Positions 10,545-21,700 of a DNA stretch of 64,000 nt are shown here, one piece after another. Each line of letters opens with the position of its first letter. Within the stretch, counting starts at the first letter, position 1. The notes beneath the pieces were generated by a model. It made no database searches and was not told where the DNA came from. It saw nothing but the letters and a program-made list of their open reading frames with translations. Position numbers and translations under genes: made by a program. Source of the stretch: Ignelater luminosus (Eukaryota > Arthropoda > Insecta > Coleoptera > Elateridae); the NCBI GenBank assembly GCA_011009095.1, contig VTPC01004777.1, forward strand, positions 1 to 64,000, in the 5' to 3' direction.

Positions 10545-11045
10545 GGTTTTATTATTTCTCAGAATATTCCCCGCGATGATCGATACACTTTTGCATACGT
10601 GTGAGCCAATTTTTTTTAGCACTTTTCTCATTCCGATTGAGGTATTTTCAAAACATGCATTTTAAACCCTTGAACCGCTTCTTCTGGGGTCGAAAATCGT
10701 TGATCACGTAGTTTATTTTTCACGAAAGAAAACAAAAAGAAACCATTGGATGCCAAATCAAGACTGTACGGCGGATGACCTATCAATTCGATGTTTTGAC
10801 TGGTCATATATTTAGATGTTTAGGCCGATATGTGAGAGCTCGCACTGTCGTGGTCCTGCATCGCTGGTTAGTTTTTCTTATTTCTCCAAAGACTTCTGGC
10901 AAACAATAGGTTGTGTACCATTCAGAAATGACCGTTCTACAATCCTCCAGTGGCACTGCAGCTACAAGTTCATTTATCCCAAAAAAATAAGCGACCATTT
11001 ACTTCGAAGTGTGCAAAAAACTTTTGTTGGGTTCTGCTCTTCTTG
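10545..11045 (-). pseudogene. Decayed Tc1/mariner transposase, C-terminal half
   Basis: Frames on the - strand show the C-terminal half of a transposase distinct from the two intact ones: VVPLEDCRTVISEWYTTYCLPEVFGEI-like sequence (10998-10804), then HDSASSH, HPPYSLDLAS and NKLRDQRFSTPEEAV. Second-to-third Asp spacing is 34, but the third Asp is replaced by Asn and several stops intervene. The matching N-terminal part of the same family lies at 13240-13540 in the same orientation. Confidence 0.7.
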
Positions 11046-11105
11046 GAATAAATAGAAGTCTTATTAAACTTCTATCTGTACTGTGAAATGGTATTATTCG
11101 TAATA

Positions 11106-11650
11106 AAGGGTGTTCATTTTTGAGTGTTACTTTTAGATTTAGCGCCATTTAAATTTTGTGTAGTAGATTGTCAGGTAGTATTTGACATATGACAAGTAGA
11201 AACATTACGGTGAACAATAATGGAGAGATATTCGATTCCACGACGCCTGTTTATTATTAAAAATTGCTGGAACTCGTTATCCAACCATGATAACTAATTT
11301 TTTTATGAGATAAATTGGAAGGAATGAACATTCAGATCATGTGGTTTCAACAAGACGGTGCCACATCACACACAGCCAACGCCACAATCGATCTTCTGCG
11401 CCAGCGTTTTGGTGAGGGACTAATTTTTCGAAGAGGTAATTGGCCGCCCAGATCTTGTGATTTAACACCGATGGACTTCTCCCTTTGGGGTTATTTGAAA
11501 GAGAAGGTTTACGCCAACGATCCGCAAGAAATTGCACCACAACTATGCCAAAATGTTATCGAAAATTTTGGTAAAAGGATGCTATCCTGCCGCGCACTCA
11601 GAGGGGGTCACTTGTCAGATAACATTACATATTACTGAACAGGAACATTT
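11106..11650 (+). pseudogene. Internally deleted DD41D-like element
   Basis: A start like that of the intact DD41D transposase (MERYSIPRR at 11220) runs into a stop, then skips to a C-terminal frame at 11315-11638 with WFQQDGATSHT and [18 protein letters not shown]. Here 39 residues separate the second and third Asp. The first catalytic Asp region is missing. The left end (AAAGGGTGTTCATTTTTGAG) resembles but differs from that of the 3120-4424 element, so this is a sister family. The right end was not found. Confidence 0.7.
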
Positions 11651-12060
11651 ATACTTCCATTATCAATAAAAATATAAGTCCAGGAGACCGGGAATTTTCC
11701 CTATGTAATTTACACGTGGTTAGGCAGTAGCAATTTCTTAAGCGGAACTGATTAGAGTTATTGGAGTACTAGAGAGGAATAGAGTATAAGGTTAAGTTGG
11801 CGCGGTCCAAAAGTCCTTGCTTCAGCCGCTATCTTAAAAAATAGTTTTTCTTATACCTCGAGAACGGCTAGCCTTACGACAAAAAGTATTAAGACCTTTT
11901 TTGTAGAGAATGAACTCTACAAGTTTTGTATGAAACGTCTTTTTCTAGAATCAATATTTTTTAGATTACAGTCTTTTATCCATTCTTTTTTACAGTTTTT
12001 GCACATTATTTCGTTAATGAAAAGTTGTAGATTAAAAATAGTTATTATCAATCTTGTGGA
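11651..12060. other. Spacer, nothing recognised
   Basis: AT-rich with no domain or repeat identified. It separates two transposon relics. Confidence 0.35.
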
Positions 12061-13130
12061 ACATCCAATTCTTCACACAGAGGGCAATTAACGAATATTA
12101 TATTTGATTCTTCTCGGAAATATTTCTACATACATCTCTGTGTATGTATGTGCATTAGTGCTAATCCGTTCAATCTGTCTTCGGTCATGGTACAGCGAAT
12201 CCAAGTTTTTAATCTTCTTAGAGTAGCGAAACTTCTTTCGGAGGTAGCGACACTGACCGGTAGGCTACATAAGATCTTTAAAAAAAATTTGTATAGTGGG
12301 AAAGAAGATTTCGTTGCATTGTTTTAAAGCTCTTAATGCATTATCGGGTATATCGCAGATTCATTTCACCGATAAACTTTTTTAACACAATTGCTTTATC
12401 GTCTTCAGAAAGAGGTTCATAAGTGTTTATTAGTTTTTTTTCCGGTATTTTGAATATCGGACTCGGTAAAAAAATGTTTAAATCGAATAAATCTAACGTC
12501 TCTTTAGAAAATGTTTCTTCTAAATCGTTGATTATGCTATCCAAAATAGGTATAAACACGGTTATTGTGTAATAATCTTCTGCTGATGAAACACTTGGAT
12601 TGGGCCTATTTTTCATGGTTTTTGTAAGTCTCGGTATAGAAACTTCTACTTCGATTTCTTCTAATATCTTCTTTGCTTCCTCTAGTAAAGGTTTAAAAGA
12701 TTTTGAGGCATTTTCTCTTTTACTTTTTAGAGTCAAAAACAGTAGTCATTATATTAGCTCGCTGTTTAACTAAACTTTTTTCTTGTAGTAAATTACTCAA
12801 TGGTAATGTAACTATAAAAAGATTTGATGAACAGCATAATGTGATAGATAACCAAGTCGCATTTTCTTAACGACATTATAAAGCTATTTGCTTTCCTTGC
12901 AGATTCACTTTCGTTCCAAACAGAAATCTTTTCTAAGGCGGATAATACATGTCCCAGCTCATTTTAAAATTGTAATACAAAGTCGTGTCCGTTCAACCTA
13001 CCTGGTTTCACATTCTTTTTAATTTTTGTTCTAGTATGCTTTTTAAAACAAAATGTCTTTTTGAACAAGCCGTAAAAAAGGTACATATCCATATTCCTTA
13101 CTGATTGCACATTCGACTATTTGGACACAG
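12060..13130 (-). pseudogene. hAT-type transposase relic
   Basis: The - strand pieces follow the C-terminal half of hAT proteins of the '52 kDa repressor'/DUF4371-like group. They read LSALEKISVWNESESARKAN near 12920, an IPRLTK...YYTITVFIPILDS segment in a 131-residue frame (12736-12341), and a dimerization domain (TSERSFATLRRLKTWIR, then EDRLNGLALMHIH) near 12250-12130. Stops and frameshifts break it throughout. Confidence 0.65.
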
Positions 13131-13199
13131 AAAGATTCAATGCGTAACAAGGACATGATTTATTTTTTAATTTTAATTTTCTTAATAATTTATCTTTTT

Positions 13200-13700
13200 T
13201 ATTCTCAGAAACATTATTACATGTCGGTCCTCCCCATGCCTCCCCCTGAATCCGCGCCTGAAATCTTGCATATGCTTGTCATACTAATGCACTGTACGAT
13301 ATGTCACACGACGATCTTGCATTATCAGTTCGCGCACAGCATTGATGTTTTCTGGCACAAACGCCGATTTTGGACGACCTTCTTTAAATTCGTCCATAAG
13401 CTAACGACGGCCACGATTGAATTCACTAAACCGTGGTTTTAGATGGTTCTTCCTTGCCAAAAATTGAAGTGAGTTGATCGATGCACTCACTGTTGCTGAG
13501 AAATCATCTCTCGAAAATTTTCACAAGTTAATTCCATTTTTAAACAACAACAATTAAACAACACAAATAGCTTCCGTAAGACAAAACGTTCTGGGTACGC
13601 ATACGTCAAAAATGGTTAACTTTACGATGGAAATGTCAGATGGCGCCTAGCAACGCCATTGTTGCCAATTTCGGATACATAAATAGCAACCCTCCGTACA
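13200..13700 (-). pseudogene. Decayed Tc1/mariner transposase, N-terminal part
   Basis: The - strand start MELTCENFREMI (ATG at 13537) is followed, with frameshifts, by IFGKEEPSKTTV, then DEFKEGRPKSAFVPENINA and IMQDRRVTYR, then ISMTSICKI. This is the N-terminal part of the same family as 10545-11045. The central region with the first catalytic Asp is missing. The outer end is probably near 13700 (GGTTGCTATTTATGTATCCG on the - strand). Confidence 0.65.
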
Positions 13701-14094
13701 TGAAAAGACTGATGAAAATTCAACAAAAAAGCAAATCAAGTTCAAAGAACGAGGAATGATAAACATAAACGCGTCGATCGTCATCCGTCAACATTCGTCT
13801 TTAAAAAATAATAATTGTTTTTGAAAGCTCCGCTTAGTATATTCCATTAAAATCTAGACAATTTAACATTGGAAATTGGTACAATTATTAAATTTCCGGT
13901 CGCATTCCTGAAATCCCCCATCAACTGTTACGCCACTGCATAGTGCACAACATAGTGCATGTTTTGAATGGTTTTTACACGTTTGCTTGTAATTTTTAAA
14001 TTCTTCCTCAACAAAAGTACGCTTTTCTTGTGAAGTGGCGAAAGCATTGATGTACGAGTTATTATTGTTGAAACATTAAACAAATAATCTCGAG
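13701..14094. other. Upstream region of the nbr gene
   Basis: No coding sequence recognised. It would contain the promoter of the exonuclease gene that starts at 14095. No convincing TATA box stands out in the AT-rich context. Confidence 0.35.
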
Positions 14095-17000
14095 ATGAAT
14101 AACTGCAGAAGCGCTGCTCCAAAACCATTTAAAAGAAAGTAAGGTTATAATAGTTCATTAATTCACATAAATATTGTTATTTATCTTTGTCAAAATTTCT
14201 AATGTAAATGAAATCATAATGGATAAAGTGGCCGTATTTACATTTTTCTGCCACAGGAAAATTAAGTGTAAATATAACTCATACATATTGTAGGACACAT
14301 GGTCGTGGTCGAGGATTTCGCTTGAAAGTTATGGATGACAATACTTCAACTTTAAATACCAGACCATTAGTACACCTAAACAGCACCTCGAGTAATCTAA
14401 CTAATAACGATTCATTCAGTAGCAATGATAATTCTAGATTGAAGAAGTTAAATATCCATCCAAATCTTATAAGCATAGATTTAGATTTAGACGAGGGAAC
14501 ATTAGCATGGTTTACCCAATTAAAGAAATACTGGGCGCTTTGTAAGTGTACGAATTGATAATTCAACTGTAATTTTATAAAAATATCTTCTAGTGCGAAA
14601 AAGTCCAACTGTGACGAATATGTTGCATCAACATTTTGAATATTGCAGTAATCCATACGAACAAGTTTTACGTTTGACTTACAATTGCTTAGATTTTAAA
14701 GATGCTAAACCAAAAACGTTAGCATACTTAATAATGGAAGAATTTAGTGATTGGCTGAATAATGTAAATAACAAAATTGGACACTTACTTACTATACAAA
14801 TTAAAATCTCTGCTTTTAACATTGTTCGTCAACAGCGTTCTTTTGTTTTAATGAAATTAGTTGCATCTGTTTATAAGATGGTAGAGGATTGTGATATTTT
14901 TTTAGAATGTATTAATGTTATGATTACACAAAAACAGTACAAAGAGGCAAGTGCTTTCCCGTTTAGTATTCCCTTTTTAAGATAAGTCTTATAGAGCTGT
15001 TTTGTAGGCAAGTCAATGCGCTACCTTATTAGGTCTACAAAGTAAATTTAAAATTGAAGATTTTCTTATTCCTCTTTTATTGCAAGATAAATTGGTAACT
15101 GTTGATGAATTTCTAGAAGAAAGTTCACAACATAGAGTGGAATTTGTGACTTATTTAGATTCAGTGTTGGGTCAACAAAGTAATGTTCGCACGGCTCTCG
15201 ATTCACTTATTGTGTAAGTGTTGCATTCTTTTGTTTTACATTTTTATGACATTTGGAATGGAATAAAAATAATTTTTAGTTTTCTTTTTCAGAAATCTAG
15301 AAATACCAGAAGTAAGATGGAACAAGCTTCAGAATAAACCATGGCGAAAACTTGTTGCTCGTTTTGTTAAAATGTTTAATTTGCCGCCAGAAGTAACACC
15401 TAACTTAAATAAAAAACGCAACGAAAGTGCGTTGCAGTTTCTTCTACACAAAAGATACATAGAAAATGCTTTTGGTAAACATTTTCTTTAGGGATTATTT
15501 AATTGTCTTGTTCATATTTTATTTTTATGTAGGAGATGAAAGTTGGAAAGAAATGGTGCGTGAAGCTGTTAAAGATGACGAGGGACTTCAGCAAGATCTT
15601 GTCAGTCAGGTGGCAATGTATGGCGATGCGGCTGAAGCTTTAAAATGGGCACACTTTTATAACATTGATCGATCTTACTGGCCATATTCTGTTAGAATGC
15701 TGCATGATAATCCTAACGAAGATAGGTGATAAGTTTAACATTTTGCTTAAGTGTCGGCGATTATCTCTGATTTATTATAGACATCAACAACAACAATTCA
15801 AGGCAGAAGAATGTTGGGATGAACCAAGTGAACCTGTTAAATATCATCAATTTCCTTTATCACGTGATTGTATTCATCTTGTTGATAACGAATCGATTTT
15901 CGAGTATTTTTTGTACACTGGGTTGAAGGTTAGAATTTCAGTTTTTAGTATCGCAAGTATTTGATTTTTTTTATATTTTTAGGACGTGGATATTGTTGGC
16001 ATAGATTGTGAATGGAAACCTAGTTTTGGTGTGCATATTAATGAGTTATCCCTTATGCAAATAGCAACAAGACAAGCAGTTTACATTCTCGATATAATCA
16101 AATTGGGATCCAGTTTAGGTCATTTATGGCAAAAGTTAAATGAAATTTTGTTCAGTAACTGTGATATTTTAAAATTAGGTGGGATTCTTTTATATAGTAT
16201 CGATGATCGATTGTTAATTTTTTATTCACGTTATAGGTTTTAATTGGACTGGTGATATATCTATGATAAAACAGTCATTACCACATTTAGGATTTATCCA
16301 AGAAATAGGATTTTTAGATCTTTTATCACTTTGGAAATACATCAATAAGCATTCTACAATAACTTTACCATATTCAGGTAATGTTAAATTAGCAGTAAAG
16401 TGATAAATCACATTAAACTAACCTTCAAAGCTGTTACTACTGTCACATTGACAGTCAAGGTTATGTGACTTGTTAGTTACAAAAAGTTACCAAATTTAAA
16501 TTAGTTTAGGTTATGTTAACAGTTGGCAATTACGTTTAAGAAAGTTGTGCATTTTATGATTCTAAAGATGAAATAAATAAAATTTTGACATTAACAAAAT
16601 GAATTTTAAATTAAAATTGTAAGGTCCCTGCATGCAAAGCAATTATCAATTGATTGTGCTTATTTGATGGTTTCTAAATCATTTAAAAATTAAAACTGTT
16701 TTAATTACAGTTGCATCTGGAGGGCCGAGTCTCAATACTTTAGTTCAACACTGTTGTGGTGAACCATTAGATAAATCTGATCAGTTCTCCAATTGGGAGA
16801 ATAGGCCACTTCGCAATAGTCAATTAATCTATGCTGCCTTAGATGCTTACTGCCTTATAGAAGTTTACGACATTCTTAGAAAATGTTGCGAAGAAGGAGG
16901 ATTTCCATTCTATGATGTGTGTTATCATTTGGCTTCGTCTAGGCAACCGAAGAAAAAGAGCAAAAAGCATCCAAATAATAAACAGGTAAATTTGCTACGA

Positions 17001-17967
17001 GTTTGCTCATAATTTTGTGTAGTACACATTTGTTATATACAGAAAAAAGAAGAGAGAGAAATTGTCCCGCAACCTCCTTCTCCACATACTCAAGTTGTAC
17101 CAGCAAGTTCAGTGCGTGTAGTTTGTGACACTATGTTGCAAGGACTAGGGAAATCGTTGAGACGCTGTGGTATAGATTGTGCTATTCTAGAAACTTTTGA
17201 AGATCATATGATGTGTGTTCGATTGGCAATTGATGAGCGCAGATATATTTTAACTCGAGGTGCAACTTTCGACAAGGTACATTGGTTAAATGCATAAAAT
17301 TTGAAACTAAGCATCTTTTATTTTCAGTTGCAAGGTTATGTACCTTCTGGTCATTGCTTTAAAGTTACAACAGACGATTCCGGTGAACAATTAAAGCAAG
17401 TACTAGACTATTATATGATAGTTGTAACCAAAGATGATGTGTTCAGTAGATGTCAGGTTAGTATATTAATAATTTATCGAAATAAAAATTACCTAACCTG
17501 CTTATAGGCATGCAATAGTAATAGTTTCATAAAAATATCACGGTCCACCATGAATACTATTGCTGCTAAAAGTACAAAAAGTAAAGGTTATCCACCTTGC
17601 TATGACGAATCTCTATTAGCTGATGAAGCAACTGGTTTTTCAAGTGATGAAGAGGATTATGTTGATGAACCTCCACCGCCTACAGCTTCACACAATCGAA
17701 AATGGGATTTATGTTAGTAATTTATTTGCATGTTGTGCTTGAAGTTTTCAATTTTATTTGTTTTTGTAAGGTTCCGATGAGAATGTTGATGTTGGATTGT
17801 GTTTAACTAAACAAGGAGCGAAAATCCAAGTCGAAGCTATACCTGAACCGATGCTTCAAAAAATCGATTTGTTTTATGTATGCGAGCATTGCGGTAAAGT
17901 TTATTGGGATGGTAGCCATTTTGACAAAGTGTTATCTGGTAGGCTTCAGGGAATTGTGCAAGCATAG
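14095..17967 (+). CDS. nbr: Nibbler / mut-7-type 3'-5' exonuclease (EXD3 family)
   Basis: A DEDDy-family exoribonuclease; in flies Nibbler trims 3' ends of miRNAs and piRNAs held by Argonaute proteins. Fourteen exons were modelled: 14095-14138, 14294-14541, 14594-14946, 15008-15213, 15293-15474, 15533-15725, 15781-15928, 15983-16178, 16237-16377, 16711-16985, 17043-17276, 17328-17456, 17508-17712 and 17771-17967. They total 2751 nt in phase (916 residues). The N-terminus has an RG-rich patch (HGRGRGFR). An alpha-helical middle precedes the exonuclease domain: Asp and Glu in VGIDCEW, Asp in GFNWTGD, and Tyr/Asp in YAALDAYCLIEVY, so all catalytic residues are present. A Mut7-C domain follows (VCDTMLQGLGKSLRRCG) with zinc-ribbon-like CQAC and CEHC pairs. 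Intron 3 uses a GC donor. Intron 9 is six times longer than its neighbours. Confidence 0.93.
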
Positions 17968-18716
17968 ACAAATCGTAAATTTGTTCGTTTTTAATAGTTG
18001 ACTAACCTAATTATAATATTTTATTTTATAACGTTCTATTGATTTCTGCCAACATTAAATTACAGGTAGTATAAATAATATCAGATAGTACGATTGTGTA
18101 ACAAATAAGTAATCTTTTTTATTAATACAAAAATGTTCATTAATACAGAGACTATGTGTATGGTTAAGGTACATAATAGCATATTAAACTTTACTTTGCT
18201 CAATGTAAGTAGGTTTAATTGTAAAATGGGTTTACATAAGAATAAACTGTACCCTATTGGCTAAGTTGTTTTATACTTTTATTCTTCTTTTGTTACGATC
18301 TTTCCAATTAAGCTGCGACCACAACCTTAATTTTACATGAAACTGGACAGGTTGATAAATATCAAAACTAAATTACTTTGTTATAAGTCTTTATTCTTTA
18401 CTTACTGATAAATCTATCTTTGTCCCAGTTGTCAAGTTCGATGGATGGATATTAGGCCAATTAAACAATTATTGGAATTTCTGCATTGATGTAGAATAGA
18501 AATTGTACGTAACGAGAAAGTTTTTCAAAATGTCATATTTGAAAAAGTCAAAAATAGATTCAAGCTAATAAAAAATGTGGTCTAGCATTAATCTAGGCCT
18601 TTTTAATCATCTTATATATACATCTATCCTATAAATATATATTAAAAATATATGTATATGAGGTGTTACCTAACCTAAAACCTCAAAGTGATAAGTGTGT
18701 GTGGCTTTGGTTTAAA
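17968..18716. other. Intergenic region between nbr and the PDH phosphatase gene
   Basis: Presumably contains the nbr 3' UTR (AATAAA near 18241) and the next gene's promoter. AT-rich, with no open frame of note. Confidence 0.4.
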
Positions 18717-21700
18717 ATGGTTGTGAGATGTCCAACGCAACAGTTAATTCGATCAGGGAAAAGCATTGCGTTTTGTAAAAATGTAAAATTACATAAAAGA
18801 GATTGTTTTTATAATTTTGGCGATTTACACGAAAAACTAGTTTCTTACGATAATAGTTCAAATGTTAGGTTATGTGTCTTCCGATGTTTTCACTCCTCCA
18901 GAGAACCTAGGACTACATTGGGAAAATTGTCACCACAAGAGGTACGTTCGTATTTAGCAATAATACTAGTTTATAAACTTACGTTTAGATATTTAATTGA
19001 TTCTTTGTACGACTCAACTTGGCTCAAAATAATTATAAATTTGAAGGATAATTTTCTGCGATGTGTGAATCAACATCATACAAGAATTTAAAAAATGTTA
19101 TTATAGTTAATACACAAATAAAAGATAACGTTAGAATTGTAAAAATTTAATAATTTTATGATGATGTTTCTTTGAAATTGATAAGACTGTTTGAAGAATC
19201 CAATCCGTATGTAAATCTAATTAAGGTCTGAGGTAAAAAATAGTGTTATAAATTAATCATATTCGTGCAATGTTTAACGTAATCATCTTAGTTCCATTCC
19301 GAACATGATCCCGATCGTAACCTTATTTATTTTACTGGTAAGTGTGATTTTATTTTCTTTTTATAACTTATAACTTCATAAATATTTATTTCTAGGCTAT
19401 TAGTAAATGCACCAATGCAGATTTTTATCATCCACAGTGTACAAGCTTTGGTTTATCATGTTTAGATTGTTATACACAGAAGTTTTGCTTTGGAAGTAGT
19501 ATTTGGTATAACAGTTCTTGCCAACAAGGAGCAACAGATAAGAATATCTATTGTCATCCTAACACAGACCTGTGTACTAGTGTTCCACCAACTGCATGTG
19601 CTTTAAGTGGTTTTCGTTGTCCACAACCGGATGGCATTTTCCCTGACATCAGTGGTTGTAGTAAATATCTAAAATGTAAAAATAATACATCCACGTTATT
19701 TTCATGCCCGTCTGACTATATTTACAGTCAAAAGTTGGGTAAATGTGTATTTCAGCTGGAAAAGTCTGATTGCGTAGAAATAACTTGTGTTGGGATAACA
19801 AATGGAGAGTATACATATCCAAATGATCCCCAATTATATTATCAATGTTCAACTGGAATGCCAAAACTACTTTCATGTCCTGAGAATTTTGTCTATGATC
19901 TAACTTTAAAAAAATGTCAAACTATTTGCAAACAAGTAGGTTTAATTGCAAACCCAAAGAATTGTTCAGAGTTTATCAGTTGTGAAGTATCTGGTTCGTC
20001 TCTAATTCCAGTCAGAAAGAATTGCAGAAATGGTTATGGTTTTAATCCTGTCCAAAATGAATGTCAAAGGGATTTAGACAGATTATGCTTTGAAATATCC
20101 ACTTTTAATAATACCTTTGTATCAGCACCACTAATACCAAGCTTTATTAAAGGTGTCATTATTGTTGTGGTAGATCTTGTAACAAGTTTTGGTATTAACT
20201 TTCCTTTTCTAATCTTTATGGGCGTACCTCAAGAATTTCTATCGACAACTTTGTTAACCGGCACTTATATTATTATAAATAATTTTAGGTTGCCTTCAAA
20301 ATTATTAAGTTCACTTATAAGAATTATTCTTAATTTCATACCATCAGAAGCTAGAAATCCCATACAGCTAGCACTTTCTTTAATTTTTGGAAATTCATGG
20401 TTGAACTAGATTTAGTCAGTGCGGTATGATTTGTAGTAATTTGAAGCATTGTTTATTTATTATTTCCTGTTATTGTAACTGGATGCAAATAAAATTTATT
20501 TTATGAATATTTTTATAATTTTTATCTCGTTTAAGTTGGAGATGATAAAAGATAATTTTATGTTAGTTTGAGTAAAGCGTAAACATATGATTTATAACGA
20601 TGTGTAATTATTTAATATTTTGTATTTTATTTTATGATATTTAATTACAATATAATTGTGAAATCTTTAAGGTTAGATAATGCTTTCAAAATTGTTGCTT
20701 TATATGTCATAAAAACAAGTTTTTAAATATGCCCTGAAAATAAAATTTAGGATCTCATTATTATTCTGGTACTTATTTTACATGTGGCAACATAGCAATT
20801 ATGCATAAAAAAAACAACACATGTTTGAGGTTAGAATGCAAAAACTTGTAATGTGGCAGAAAATAATGATGGATTTCCAAAGAAAACTGTTTAAAAGTAA
20901 AAAAAGCATTTCTAAATTTACTAATTCTTATCATTCAATTTACATTTCTGATTATTTCAGTTAACTTCAAATTATTAATATTGTGGTGGGAGATAGTGCC
21001 CTTTTGTGTTAGGTTGGTATCACAATAATACTAAACTAACCTTAAAAATTACTGCCACTTTGACAACCAAAAGGTTATGTTTTTAATTTTTCTCATAATT
21101 TCTTAATTTCAAAATAATGTGTTAGTTTACTGTTTTATACTAACTTTTGTAATGACATATTTAAAGTTCAACGCATGAATAATGTAATTCTTGCAATTAA
21201 ATTTCTTAATAACACTATAAAATGTTTTTAAATTTCCTTAAATATTTCTAGGAATCTGATAAGCAAAGAAAATCTTTAGTAAATAATTAAATCTATAAAA
21301 ATACATTTATGTCGTCACGCCTCATGTATGTGTACAGAAGATAAAAAGGTGTTTCATTGTGAATTTTAGACAATGTGTGCTGTATGTTTTCTAGACTTAT
21401 AATGATGAAATCAAAATACACCTTTTATATTTGTTGCATAATTTCTGTAAGTATCTTTTACATATTATAATATTAATAGAAAACATAACTCAAATTATTG
21501 CTTTGTAGATTTCAATAGCAGCCGAAGCAGGTATGGTAAAAATCCAGTCGGTTAATGAAAAAAATTTAATTCCATCTGAAAGACATAAAAGGGACTTATC
21601 AGTTTATCAAGAGGAATCAAATGTTAGACAAAGACAAACTTTTCTTTCGTTACCATCCTCTATCTTCAACTACATATTTAATTTAATTAAAAATTCCATC

